Positions 43,791-52,263 of a stretch of DNA of 64,000 nt are shown piece after piece (within the stretch, counting starts at the first letter, position 1; each line of letters opens with the position of its first letter). The stretch is from Planctomycetota bacterium (lineage in GTDB: Bacteria > Planctomycetota > Phycisphaerae > Phycisphaerales > UBA1924). Where the stretch lies: assembly GCA_024276195.1 (NCBI GenBank), contig JAJRXR010000021.1:1-64000 (forward strand), given 5' to 3'. Below the pieces are notes generated by a model that did not search any database, had not been told where the DNA came from, and saw only the letters and a list, made by a program, of their open reading frames with translations. The position numbers and the translations under genes are program-made.

Positions 43791-45010
43791 AGTTCACCTA
43801 CCAGGGCTACGACAAGGCGGGCGCCGAGACCAAGGGCTCGATCGAGGCGAACGACGAGGGCGACGCCACGCAGAAGCTCCAGAAGCGGGGCGTCTTCCCG
43901 ACATCCATCGTCGAGTTCACGGAAACGGAGTCCGCACCTGCGGGCAAGCGGCGTCTGTTGGGGTCCGTCGGCCCGAAGCATGTGGCGATGATGGCGCGTG
44001 AGTTGTCCGTGCTCGTCTCCACCGGAACGACAGTCGTCGATTCGCTCGGCGCCATCGAACGCCAAGCGACAGACGAGAAGTGGCGCCGAATCGTCCACGA
44101 TGTTCGGACGCGCGTCGAGGAGGGCATGACGCTCCACGAGGCGCTCGGGGTCCACTCGGGCACGTTCGACGCGGTGTTTCGGAGCCTTGTTGCCGCAGGC
44201 GAATCCAGCGGCAACCTCGACGAGATGCTCGGGCGTCTGGCAAGGCTGACGCGCCGCCAGATGGCGGCCCGGGCGAGCGTGATCGGGGCGATGATCTACC
44301 CGGTGCTGCTGATTACCGTCGCCAGCGTGGTGCTCGTGATGATGATGATCTTTGTGCTGCCCCGGTTCGAGGGCTTGTTCGAGACGCTCGGCGCCGAGCT
44401 GCCCCCGACAACGAAGCTGCTCATGGGCGTCAGCGCCGTGCTCCGGGGATACTGGTGGGTGATCCTGCCGGTGGTGCTGGCGCTCGCCGGGTGCGGGGCG
44501 TTTTATCTTCGGACAGCGGGCGGGGTGCGATTCCGGGGGACGTTCGCGGTGCGGTCGCCGCAGTTCGGGAAGATTGTCCGCTCGCTCTCGACGGCCCGCC
44601 TGACGCGCCTGCTCGGGATGCTGCTCGACAGCAAGGTGCCGATGATCGACGCGCTGACGCTGACACGCCAGTCGATGAGCAACCATCACTACTCGGACCT
44701 GCTCGCGAAGGCCGAGGAAGCCGTCACGCGGGGTGAGTCGATCAGCGACGCCTTCGCGCGATCTGCGCTGATTACGCCGTCAACCTGCGAGGCGATCCGC
44801 AATGGGGAGCAGTCCGGGCGGTTGTCGGTCGTGCTCGTGAGCGTGGCCGAGTATCTCGACGAGGAGAACGACGCGACCATGCGATCGCTGGGCAGCGTCA
44901 TCGAACCGCTCATCATGATCCTTCTTGGTGTCGTCGTGGGGTTTGTCGCGGTGAGCATGTTCCTGCCGCTGTTCGACCTGACCGCCTCGGCGGGCGGGGG
45001 CGCCCCATGA
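43787..45010 (+). CDS. gspF: GspF/PilC-type inner-membrane platform protein (cluster B)
   Basis: 407 aa. It has the N-terminal FTYQGYDKAGAETKGSIEA motif and two GspF domains (AMMARELSVLVSTGTTVVDSL and ARLTRLLGMLLDSKVPMIDAL). Membrane segments lie at about residues 165-190, 220-240 and 375-400 (EPLIMILLGVVVGFVAVSMFLP). It is the membrane base on which GspE acts. ATGA overlaps on both sides tie it to gspE and pilM. It is clearly a paralogue of the PilC at 7788-9074 but lacks the poly-lysine linker. Confidence 0.93.
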   Translation: MKFTYQGYDKAGAETKGSIEANDEGDATQKLQKRGVFPTSIVEFTETESAPAGKRRLLGSVGPKHVAMMARELSVLVSTGTTVVDSLGAIERQATDEKWRRIVHDVRTRVEEGMTLHEALGVHSGTFDAVFRSLVAAGESSGNLDEMLGRLARLTRRQMAARASVIGAMIYPVLLITVASVVLVMMMIFVLPRFEGLFETLGAELPPTTKLLMGVSAVLRGYWWVILPVVLALAGCGAFYLRTAGGVRFRGTFAVRSPQFGKIVRSLSTARLTRLLGMLLDSKVPMIDALTLTRQSMSNHHYSDLLAKAEEAVTRGESISDAFARSALITPSTCEAIRNGEQSGRLSVVLVSVAEYLDEENDATMRSLGSVIEPLIMILLGVVVGFVAVSMFLPLFDLTASAGGGAP

Positions 45011-46050
45011 TCCGCCTCCACCGACACTCACCGATCGGCCTGGACCTGCGCGAGAAGCACGTCTACGCCGCCCAGCTTGTGGGCGACCGGGCGCACCGCC
45101 TGGCGAAGCTCCCGGTCGAGATCGTGCGGGATGGGAGCGATGGAGGCGCCTCGTTCGAACGCCTCTGGGAGGTTCTCGAGCGGCGCGGGTTCACGGGCCG
45201 GCGCGTGGTGCTCGCGGCCCCTCGGAGCGCTGTCCGATCAAGCGTGGTCAGTGTCCCCCCCGGCGCCAGCACCGGCGTGCTCGATGCGATCGCACGCTCT
45301 GAGCTGGCCCGGACACACCAGATGGACCCGGGCTCGTTCGAGCTGGCCTGCTGGGCGCTTCCGGGCACAATCGGGGCCGTCGCCGACGCGGGCGGGGCGC
45401 TCGCGTGCGCCTGCCCACATGATGCGCTGCTGGAAACACTCGAACGGTTCGGGGTGATCGGCGTCTCGGTCGAGGCGGTGGATCTTGAATCTCAGGCGGT
45501 GGCGCGGGCGTGCCGGGCGTTGATCGGCGGATCGACGGGGGCGCTGCGCGTCGTCGCCGAGCTGGGCTGGACACAGTCGCTGCTAATGGTCATGATCGAT
45601 TCGACCGTGCTGTACGAGCGGGCGATTCCTGAGTGTGCGCTCGCCTCGCTCCGAACCGACATCGAGCGTGTGCTGGGGGTGGGCGAGTTCGAGGCCGAGC
45701 GTGCGATCTTTGCACGAGGGCGCAGCGGCTTCGCGGACGATTCGGCGCGCTGCGCGTCTCGTGTGCGCGCGCTGATGGATGACTACATGGGCTCGATCGC
45801 CGGGGAGCTGGCGATGTCGATCGAGTACGCCGCGCGTCGGCACGGCGTGGCCGACGCCGCCGAGGTGCTGCTGATCGGCCCGGGCGCCAATCTGCCTGGC
45901 GTCGCGGAGCATCTGGGCGCCTCGTGCGAGGCGCCTGCGCGGGTGGTCAGGCCCGGAGCGCTGGTGGACGGGGCTGAGAATGCCGGGATCGCCGATGACC
46001 CCGCCCTGGTTGTTGCACTGGGTTTGGCGGGCTGGAATGGACGAGGATGA
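45007..46050 (+). CDS. pilM: PilM-like actin-fold assembly protein
   Basis: 347 aa. The start PIGLDLREKHVYAAQLVG, then VVLAAPRSAVRSSVVSVPPGA, ARSELARTHQM and EAVDLESQAVARAC follow the PilM pattern; SIEYAARRHGVADAAEVLLIGPGANLPGVAEHL is the C-terminal subdomain. PilM is a cytoplasmic actin-like ring protein that binds the N-terminus of PilN and links the platform to the alignment complex. The phosphate loops are less conserved than in the type IV pilus PilM of Thermus or Pseudomonas, so it could be intermediate between PilM and GspL. Its gene overlaps the pilN-like gene by 14 bases. Confidence 0.8.
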   Translation: MIRLHRHSPIGLDLREKHVYAAQLVGDRAHRLAKLPVEIVRDGSDGGASFERLWEVLERRGFTGRRVVLAAPRSAVRSSVVSVPPGASTGVLDAIARSELARTHQMDPGSFELACWALPGTIGAVADAGGALACACPHDALLETLERFGVIGVSVEAVDLESQAVARACRALIGGSTGALRVVAELGWTQSLLMVMIDSTVLYERAIPECALASLRTDIERVLGVGEFEAERAIFARGRSGFADDSARCASRVRALMDDYMGSIAGELAMSIEYAARRHGVADAAEVLLIGPGANLPGVAEHLGASCEAPARVVRPGALVDGAENAGIADDPALVVALGLAGWNGRG

Positions 46051-46639
46051 TCGCGTGGAACAGCTGAGAAGCGTCAACCTGCTGCCCAGGGAGATCGTCA
46101 CGCGCCGTGCGCGTGACGTGGTCCTGCGCGCATGGATCGCGTCGCTGTGCCTCGCGGCGGGCGCTGTCGCGATGGGGACGATTATTGTCCGGGCGCCGGC
46201 GATGCTCGCGGGCGTGGGGCTCGAGCACGCCGCGAAGAATGTGAAGGTCAAGATCAAGGGGATCGAGGGCGAGCTGCCCGGGCTCAACGAGCAGCTCGGC
46301 GTCGTCGATCGGCGCCTTCGCATGCTCGACACGCTCGAGGATCGACCGGACTGGGGGATCCTGCTCGCGTATCTGTACGACCATCGCGGGCAGGGGGTGG
46401 CGATCGAACGCCTTGAGCTCTTCTGGTCGCCGGAGGGGGGCATGACGTTCAGCCTCACGGGCCTGGGCGACTCGCCCGGGCGTGAGCGGTCGCTCGTGGT
46501 CGGGCTCGAGAGCTCCGGGCTGTTCAGCTCGACAACGCTCCTTGAGACCCGGCGCGAGAGCAGCGCCGGGGGGGACCGGATCGTGTTTGAGATCGAGAGC
46601 CGGTTCGAGCCCGCTGTCGCGGAGGCCAGTTCGCCATGA
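46037..46639 (+). CDS. pilN: PilN-like inner-membrane alignment protein
   Basis: 200 aa. The N-terminus has LRSVNLLPREI (near residue 10), which is the conserved PilM-binding segment of PilN. One membrane helix (about residues 32-53: WIASLCLAAGAVAMGTIIV) follows, and then a periplasmic coiled coil (KVKIKGIEGELPGLNEQLGVVDRRL) and a ferredoxin-like domain. It forms a heterodimer with PilO that joins the platform to the outer-membrane channel. The ATG at 46037 lies within the pilM end; a GTG at about 46055 is the alternative. The stop overlaps pilO by 4 bases. Confidence 0.78.
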   Translation: MDEDDRVEQLRSVNLLPREIVTRRARDVVLRAWIASLCLAAGAVAMGTIIVRAPAMLAGVGLEHAAKNVKVKIKGIEGELPGLNEQLGVVDRRLRMLDTLEDRPDWGILLAYLYDHRGQGVAIERLELFWSPEGGMTFSLTGLGDSPGRERSLVVGLESSGLFSSTTLLETRRESSAGGDRIVFEIESRFEPAVAEASSP

Positions 46640-47214
46640 CCAAGGACAGCGGAAGCGGAGCAACGCCCATCGTGATTCATGGCCTGGGAGCGGTCGCGCT
46701 GCTGGGCCTGGCGATGGCTGGGTACCTGCTCGTCGTTGATCCCGTGGTGCGCGGGCGTTCGGCCCAGGAATCGCTCGAGCAGCACGTCCGGATCGATACC
46801 GAGCGATTCGAGAGCCTCCGGGCGACGCGCGATTCACTCCGAGGTAAAGTCGAAGCCGGGCAGCAGCGTCTCGATAAGAGCGGCGTCTCGCTCCTGGCGC
46901 TGAGCGGACGCAACACACGCATGGGTGAGCTGACCGAGCTGGCCGTCGAGTGCGGGCTCCGTCTTGACCGCCTGCAGCCCGGAGAGCCGACGCCCGGTGA
47001 GATGTTCACCATCACGCCGATCATGATGCAGGGCGCCGGGTCGTACTCCGACGCTGCAATGTTTTTGCATCTGATCGTCGAACGGTTCGCGGACGTGAGC
47101 GCCCGATCGTTCCGTCTTGAGGCCCAGGGTGATCCTGATCGCAAGGCCTCGTTCGTGTTCGAGCTTGCGTGGTACGCGGATCCTGCGGATCTTCCGGATC
47201 CTGCGGGCGGCTGA
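46636..47214 (+). CDS. pilO: PilO/GspM-like alignment protein
   Basis: 192 aa. One membrane helix (about residues 14-34: IHGLGAVALLGLAMAGYLLVV), then a coiled coil (about 45-85) and a small alpha/beta domain ending FRLEAQGDPDRKASFVFELAWYA. Length, topology and position straight after the pilN-like gene match PilO/GspM; sequence conservation of this family is low. The tail DPADLPDPAGG is a short tandem repeat. Confidence 0.7.
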   Translation: MTKDSGSGATPIVIHGLGAVALLGLAMAGYLLVVDPVVRGRSAQESLEQHVRIDTERFESLRATRDSLRGKVEAGQQRLDKSGVSLLALSGRNTRMGELTELAVECGLRLDRLQPGEPTPGEMFTITPIMMQGAGSYSDAAMFLHLIVERFADVSARSFRLEAQGDPDRKASFVFELAWYADPADLPDPAGG

Positions 47215-47257
47215 ATCTGACAAATCGCTCGACAAGCGTTCGCCTGAAACGCTCAGT

Positions 47258-47791
47258 ATGAGCATGGAACTGTCGCGCGAACGTAAAATCTTCATCGGTA
47301 TCTTCGGGACCGCCATCGCGGCGCTTGGCATCGACCGGGGCCTGTTCGGCCCGAGCGAGGCCGCCGCCGCCTCTCCGTCTGGGATGGCGCAGATCACCCT
47401 TGCAGATCCTGTCGAGGAGGGCGCAAGCGTGCAGACCGGCGGGGTCGGGCGGACGATCTCGATCTTCGCCGAGCGATTGCAGACGCTCGGCGGGGACGGT
47501 GCGGTCGATCCGATGACCAGCGGCGACGCATTCTCGGTCCCTGCCTCGTGGCTCGAGGTCGAAGCGTCTGAGCAAGAGACCTCGACGCCGAAGACACCCC
47601 CAGGACCTCCGACACTGCGGGTGACCTCGGTAATGCCGACCAAGAGTGGGGGGATTGCCATTGTCGAGGGGCGGACCTACCGCCAGGGCGAGGCGATCGG
47701 GGACTTCGTGCTCGAGACGGTCGAGGCTCGCTCGATCATTCTCAGGCGTGGGGATCGGCTTTACCGGGTCGAGCTGTCGGTTCGACCTTGA
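47258..47791 (+). CDS. PilP/GspC-like periplasmic linker protein
   Basis: 177 aa from the ATG at 47258. A single N-terminal hydrophobic segment (KIFIGIFGTAIAALGI) precedes a low-complexity region. The C-terminal 60 residues, TLRVTSVMPTKSGGIAIVEGRTYRQGEAIGDFVLETVEARSIILRRGDRLYRVEL, have the pattern of the GspC HR domain and PilP C-terminal domain, which binds the secretin. The position after the pilM-N-O-like genes supports this. No secretin gene follows, although pilQ or gspD usually comes next. The frame stays open upstream to 47117 inside pilO, but that part has no resemblance to the family. Confidence 0.62.
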   Translation: MSMELSRERKIFIGIFGTAIAALGIDRGLFGPSEAAAASPSGMAQITLADPVEEGASVQTGGVGRTISIFAERLQTLGGDGAVDPMTSGDAFSVPASWLEVEASEQETSTPKTPPGPPTLRVTSVMPTKSGGIAIVEGRTYRQGEAIGDFVLETVEARSIILRRGDRLYRVELSVRP

Positions 47792-47954
47792 TGGTTGTGC
47801 TGGTTGCGCCGGGTGAGCGGGCTGGGCTCGACGCCAGCGAGGCCGGGGGGGTGAGGGTCTCAAGAGAACACGGTTTCTTGCCGAATCTCGTTCTGGACAC
47901 CCAATGGGGTGGACCGTGTCACCGTGGGAACCATCACGCCAAGGAGGCGCTGGG

Positions 47955-48434
47955 ATGCAAGCCATCAGAACCAAGAGCCGCGCGTTCAGCCTGATCGAAC
48001 TCGTAATTGTCGTCGTGATCCTGGGGATCATCGGGGCGATCGCGATCCCCCGCATGAGCCGAGGCGCCGCCGGCGCCGCCGACTCGGCCGTCATGGCCGA
48101 CATCGCCACGCTGCGCAACTCGATCGAGATGTACCGTGCCGAGCACAACGGCGCGTTCCCGACATCCGCCGCGACCATCACCAACCAGCTCACGCAGTTT
48201 ACCGATATCGCCGGTGACGCCCAGGCGACCTCGGACGCGACGCACATCTATGGCCCGTACCTGCACGCGATCCCGCGCCAGAAGGTTGGCCTCCAGAAGG
48301 GCCTCAACGGCGTGTCCGCTGTTGACGGGGACGTCGCCGCGGGCTGGATCTACCTCGTGGCCACCGGCAAGATCTACGCCAACACCGCGGTCGGCGTCAA
48401 GGATCAGAATGGCATCGACTACCGCGACTATTGA
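47955..48434 (+). CDS. gspG: Major pseudopilin, GspG-type (cluster B)
   Basis: 159 aa, the normal GspG length. A strong aaggagg lies 8 bases before the ATG at 47955. The leader MQAIRTKSRA is followed by FSLIELVIVVVILGIIGAIAIPRMSRGA with Glu at +5, then ADIATLRNSIEMYRAEHNGAFPT, which resembles the GspG pattern. The last part (GPYLHAIPRQKVGLQKG) fits the conserved GspG loop. The usual Gly at -1 is replaced by Ala. It is expected to be the main subunit of the pseudopilus. The strongest ribosome site in the cluster fits a protein made in excess. It is preceded by a 163-base gap that may hold a promoter. Confidence 0.85.
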   Translation: MQAIRTKSRAFSLIELVIVVVILGIIGAIAIPRMSRGAAGAADSAVMADIATLRNSIEMYRAEHNGAFPTSAATITNQLTQFTDIAGDAQATSDATHIYGPYLHAIPRQKVGLQKGLNGVSAVDGDVAAGWIYLVATGKIYANTAVGVKDQNGIDYRDY

Positions 48435-48549
48435 TCGCGAGTCGCCGCCCTCACCCACGGATGACACCGCGGCCTCCCCCGCCCCGGCGTGACGCGACGA
48501 ACGCTCACGCCCGAGCGGGGGAGGCTCGCTCGATTGATGGGGCACACGC

Positions 48550-49134
48550 ATGAGCAGCCCGACGACTCAATCGCTCTCCCCGACCGCGCTCTCGCGTGCG
48601 TTCACACTCATCGAGTTGGTGATTGTGATCGCGATTCTTGGCATTGTCGGGGCCATCGCCATCCCACGCTTCGCCGGCGCCACCACCAGGTACCGCCTCG
48701 ACCTGGCGGCGTCGAGGCTCGAGGGTGACGCCGTGCTCGCGGCGGAGTGGGCCAGGTCCGCCGGGCAATCGCATGTCATGTCGTTCGACACCGGTGCAGA
48801 CCGCTACACGATCATCTCCGGGGCCGACGGCTCGGGCGCGACCCGCGCTGACGTCTTTCTTGGGCAGAGCCCGTACTCGTGCGACATCCAGAGCGTCACG
48901 CTCTCGGGCGGCGGGGCGAAGCTCGTGTTCGACGGCTTCGGGCGCCCGAGCATGGGCGCCAGCGTCACCCTCCGCGTGGGCGACGCGACCCGGACCGTGG
49001 TTCTTGCCGATGTTGTGACCCGCCCGACCGTGGACGAGGGAGGCGCTGGCGTGATCGACCCAAACAACCTGCCGCCCGATCTTGTGCCAGATTTCGCTGC
49101 CGGCGCCCAGGGCGCCCAGGGGGCCGGGCCATGA
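48550..49134 (+). CDS. Minor pseudopilin, GspH-type (cluster B)
   Basis: 194 aa. The leader ends SPTALSRA and the helix is FTLIELVIVIAILGIVGAIAIPRFAGA. Two strands and RLDLAASRLEGDAVLAAEWARSAGQSHVMSF follow, as in GspH/FimT. DRYTIISGADGS is the usual beta part. The gene lies 115 bases after gspG and its stop overlaps the next gene by ATGA. Its size is close to normal GspH, unlike the H-like protein of cluster A. Confidence 0.85.
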   Translation: MSSPTTQSLSPTALSRAFTLIELVIVIAILGIVGAIAIPRFAGATTRYRLDLAASRLEGDAVLAAEWARSAGQSHVMSFDTGADRYTIISGADGSGATRADVFLGQSPYSCDIQSVTLSGGGAKLVFDGFGRPSMGASVTLRVGDATRTVVLADVVTRPTVDEGGAGVIDPNNLPPDLVPDFAAGAQGAQGAGP

Positions 49135-50777
49135 GCGCGGCCGCCTCAAGAGCCGGCTTCACGCTTCTTGAGCTGACCCTTTCGATGGCGGTCTCGGCGC
49201 TGCTGATGGCGGCGCTGGGCTCGGCGATGGTCCTCGCCGGGGCGGCGCTTCCTGATGAGAACTCGCCCGAGACGCGCGTGCTTGAGTCCAGCCGGGCGCT
49301 CGAACGCCTCAGCGCGGATCTTGAGGGCGCCGTCTACATCCTGAGCACGGCTCCGGGCGCCCCGGTCGTCGCCATCCCCGATCGCAACAAGGACGCCGCC
49401 CCGGACACGCTCGCGCTCTCATGGTCTGGGGTCCGCGCTGAACCGATCAAGCTCGTGGAGAACGGGGCGACACCTGAGACACTGTTGGACAACGCTGCTT
49501 CGTTCAACGCCGCCCTGGACACGTTCACAACGTCCGAGCTGATCTCGGGCGTTGATGTCGTCTCCCCGGAGCAGGAGCTCGCGGCGTATCCCACAGCACC
49601 GACACGATCCGATTCACTCAGGCTGCAATCAGGCATCGGGTACGGGCAGATCATCACGCCGTCGCTTCCGGCGGGCGCCACGTCGTGGACGCCGACAAAG
49701 GCCGAATACTCGATCAGTAAGACCGGCAACACAGGAAGCCAACTGCGAGCGCAGCTTCTCGCTGTCGATGGCTCCGGGGCGCCGACCGACACGGTGTTGA
49801 GCGAGCTGGTGTTCCCGGAGTCAGATCTCGGGAAAAACTTGGCTTGGTACGAGGTCGTGTTCGACGGGGCGCCGGCATTGACGCCTGGCGCCAGCCTCTG
49901 CCTCGTCCTGGCGCACGAAGCCGGGGGAGCGGCGGGCGAGATCGAGGTCGAAGACGGGACGGGCGTCGGCCTGTGGCAGCGCGACACGGGCGGATCGGGG
50001 GTCTGGGAGCTCAACTGGAGCCCCTGGAACATGCAGATGCTCTACCGCCTTTACGGCACGTACACGTCGCCAGGCGCCAGCGGGAGCGTGCAGCACAACT
50101 TCGTGACAAGCATCTCGATCGACCTGACCGCCGCAGGCGATCCGGACGTGAACCTCGGCGCCATGATCACCGCCATCAATCGCCCGCAGATCGTCGATTC
50201 GATCTGGGAGGCCGAGTTCTGGACCGATCCGACCGCCCACGACATCAACGCCGATGGGATCGGAGACTGGGTCCGTTCCGATGCGGCGCCGTTCAACAAC
50301 GGCAATCTTGATAACGGGATCTGGAAGGCCGCGAGCGCAATCGTCAGTTCGCCAGCCAAGGACATGACCGGCCCCGTCACCGTCAAGCTCCGCTGGCGGG
50401 CGACAACGCTCGGACAGGCCGGGGCTCGGTTCACGTTTGCCGCCGACCAGAGCGGGGGCGAGCAGGCCGTGCTCCGCCTGAACCTGATCCGCACGGGAAG
50501 CCCCGAGCAAACGCTTACGCTGTCCGCCCTCGACGCCCTGGGCGGCGCACAGATCTTGCAGACGGTGCTGATTCCTGACGGCGGGTTCGTTGACACACGC
50601 ATGGTCGTGGCCCCGGCCATCAACGCAGCGCTGCTCACCGTCAACGGCGTCCCGCAGAACGCCGTCGGGTACACGACACGGACGTACGCTCCCAACGAGC
50701 GTGTCAGCGTGCTCGAGCCGCTGGGCTCGGGCGTCGAGATCGATTCTGTCAGCATCCGCGAGGGGGGGACGCCATGA
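49131..50777 (+). CDS. Minor pseudopilin, GspJ-type, with a large extracellular module (cluster B)
   Basis: 548 aa, against about 200 for GspJ. The leader MSAAASRAG precedes FTLLELTLSMAVSALLMAALGSAMV and the polar helix ETRVLESSRALERLSADLEGAVYIL. A jelly-roll-like region is inserted at about residues 165-300 (YSISKTGNTGSQLRAQLLAVDGSG, LSELVFPESDLGKNLAWYEVVFDGAPALTPGASLCLVLAHEAGG), resembling the choice-of-anchor type modules of planctomycete exported proteins. A second beta-rich half (about 380-540) follows. It may display a binding module on the pseudopilus tip. Start chosen from the ATGA overlap with the H-like gene. Confidence 0.75.
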   Translation: MSAAASRAGFTLLELTLSMAVSALLMAALGSAMVLAGAALPDENSPETRVLESSRALERLSADLEGAVYILSTAPGAPVVAIPDRNKDAAPDTLALSWSGVRAEPIKLVENGATPETLLDNAASFNAALDTFTTSELISGVDVVSPEQELAAYPTAPTRSDSLRLQSGIGYGQIITPSLPAGATSWTPTKAEYSISKTGNTGSQLRAQLLAVDGSGAPTDTVLSELVFPESDLGKNLAWYEVVFDGAPALTPGASLCLVLAHEAGGAAGEIEVEDGTGVGLWQRDTGGSGVWELNWSPWNMQMLYRLYGTYTSPGASGSVQHNFVTSISIDLTAAGDPDVNLGAMITAINRPQIVDSIWEAEFWTDPTAHDINADGIGDWVRSDAAPFNNGNLDNGIWKAASAIVSSPAKDMTGPVTVKLRWRATTLGQAGARFTFAADQSGGEQAVLRLNLIRTGSPEQTLTLSALDALGGAQILQTVLIPDGGFVDTRMVVAPAINAALLTVNGVPQNAVGYTTRTYAPNERVSVLEPLGSGVEIDSVSIREGGTP

Positions 50778-51295
50778 GCCGCTGCGCCCGCGCGATGACC
50801 ATGATGGAGGTGGTGCTATCGATCATGCTCGTGGGGATCGTGCTGGCCGCGGCGCTCAACACGCTCGGCGGCGCCCGCGTCGCCCGGGCCCAGACGGCGG
50901 ATCTCTCCGTCGCGGGCGTTCTGGCGGACTCGCTGCTCTCCGAGATTCTGGCCCAGGCCTACGAGGGCTCCGACGAGGGCGTCGGCAGCTTCGGGATCGG
51001 CGCCAGCGAGATCGGCGACGGCTCACGCAAACGCTTCGATGACGTTGACGACTACAACGGATGGATCGGCTCGCCGCCCCAAGAGAACGACGGAACCCCG
51101 ATCCCCTGGGCCTCGGGCTACACCCGCACCGTGCTGGTCGAGACCGTCCGGGCATCGGACTTCGGAGATACACCGCCGGACGGGGTGAGTCTCAAGCGCG
51201 TCACGGTCACGGTCAGACGCGGAGGCAAGGTCGCCGCCCTGATGCGGGCGTACCGCTCTCCTCTCTGGCCAGACCCGGAGGAGGTTTCACCGTGA
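50774..51295 (+). CDS. Minor pseudopilin, GspI-type (cluster B)
   Basis: 173 aa. Leader MSRCARA, then MTMMEVVLSIMLVGIVLAAALNTLGGARVARAQTADLS, the GspI/PilV pattern with Glu at +5. The usual Phe at +1 is Met. The remainder is a small beta domain (VSLKRVTVTVRRGGKVAALMRAYRSPLW). ATGA and GTGA overlaps tie it to the J-like and K-like genes. Confidence 0.82.
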   Translation: MSRCARAMTMMEVVLSIMLVGIVLAAALNTLGGARVARAQTADLSVAGVLADSLLSEILAQAYEGSDEGVGSFGIGASEIGDGSRKRFDDVDDYNGWIGSPPQENDGTPIPWASGYTRTVLVETVRASDFGDTPPDGVSLKRVTVTVRRGGKVAALMRAYRSPLWPDPEEVSP

Positions 51296-52233
51296 CACAT
51301 GCACCGACATCGGGGCGCTCTGCAAGGCGGGGCGGGGTGTACATCGCTGTGCTGGGTGTGACGCTGTTCGTCACGCTCATCGGCCTCTCGGCGATGCTCC
51401 TGATCGACACCGAACGGCGCACCCGCACGACCATCGGCGACGCCCGGATCGTGCGCACCGACGCCCGCTCTGGCCTGGAGATCGCGCTCATGCGCGTCGC
51501 GAGCGATCCGAGCTGGCGTGCGAACCACCCGTCGGGTGTCTGGACGACCACAGAGTCGCTCAACGCGACGAAATGGGCGTTCATGCTCGAGTACGACGGA
51601 TCCACGCCAGCGGACGAGCCGGTTGAGATTTCGCTGACGGTTGGCGCCAGGCGGAACGATTCGGTGAGGATTTTCTCGATGGACGCGATCGTGCCGCTGC
51701 CGGGGGTCGGGTTCGGCGCCAACGCGATTACAAATCCCGACTTCGAGTCGGGCTATAGCCCCTGGTACGGGTTCGGCGCGACGCTCAACACGGACGGAAC
51801 GAACCCGTACTCGGGCGCATTCTCGCTCGGCGTCACCGGGCGGTTCTTCATTGGGGGCGGGGCCAACTTGAGCGTGAAGGATACTGCGCTGGACAACACG
51901 AACTACGCGTTCAGCGCGTGGGTCCGACTCCCGATCGGCGTCACGGAACAGTTTGTCGTGAAGCTCACCGCCATCGTCGGGTTTACTCCGACAGAAGATA
52001 CGGTGGTGACCGTGGGTGTCGTCGGTGGCGACTGGGTCCAGATCTCAGGCACGTTGCTGTGCGATTGGGCCGACGGGCAGACCCCGAGCTTCGTCACGCT
52101 CAAGTTCCAGACGAAAGATACCAAGACCGATTTCTGGCTGGACGACGTCGAGTTCCGCGAGGTCGTCGTGGGCGGCGCCATGGCCGATGTCAGCCCGATT
52201 GTCGGCACGTTCCGTCAGCGGACACTTGAATAA
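51292..52233 (+). CDS. Minor pseudopilin, GspK-type, with a jelly-roll binding-like module (cluster B)
   Basis: 313 aa from a GTG at 51292, preceded by ggaggaggt and overlapping the previous stop. The N-terminus RRGGVYIAVLGVTLFVTLIGLSAML lacks Glu at +5, as in GspK/PilX, and is followed by the conserved polar helix DARIVRTDARSGLEIALMRV. From about residue 140, ITNPDFESGYSPWYGFGATLN, YSGAFSLGVTGR and TKTDFWLDDVEF match the CBM4/9-like (GBD-like) jelly-roll fold found in polysaccharide-binding proteins. No SAM-like NxNTA motif is visible. As last gene of the cluster it fits the gspK place. It converges with the HD-GYP gene 30 bases further on. Confidence 0.75.
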   Translation: MTHAPTSGRSARRGGVYIAVLGVTLFVTLIGLSAMLLIDTERRTRTTIGDARIVRTDARSGLEIALMRVASDPSWRANHPSGVWTTTESLNATKWAFMLEYDGSTPADEPVEISLTVGARRNDSVRIFSMDAIVPLPGVGFGANAITNPDFESGYSPWYGFGATLNTDGTNPYSGAFSLGVTGRFFIGGGANLSVKDTALDNTNYAFSAWVRLPIGVTEQFVVKLTAIVGFTPTEDTVVTVGVVGGDWVQISGTLLCDWADGQTPSFVTLKFQTKDTKTDFWLDDVEFREVVVGGAMADVSPIVGTFRQRTLE

Positions 52234-52263
52234 CAAGAACTCAGTCCGGGGCGGCGATTCGGC

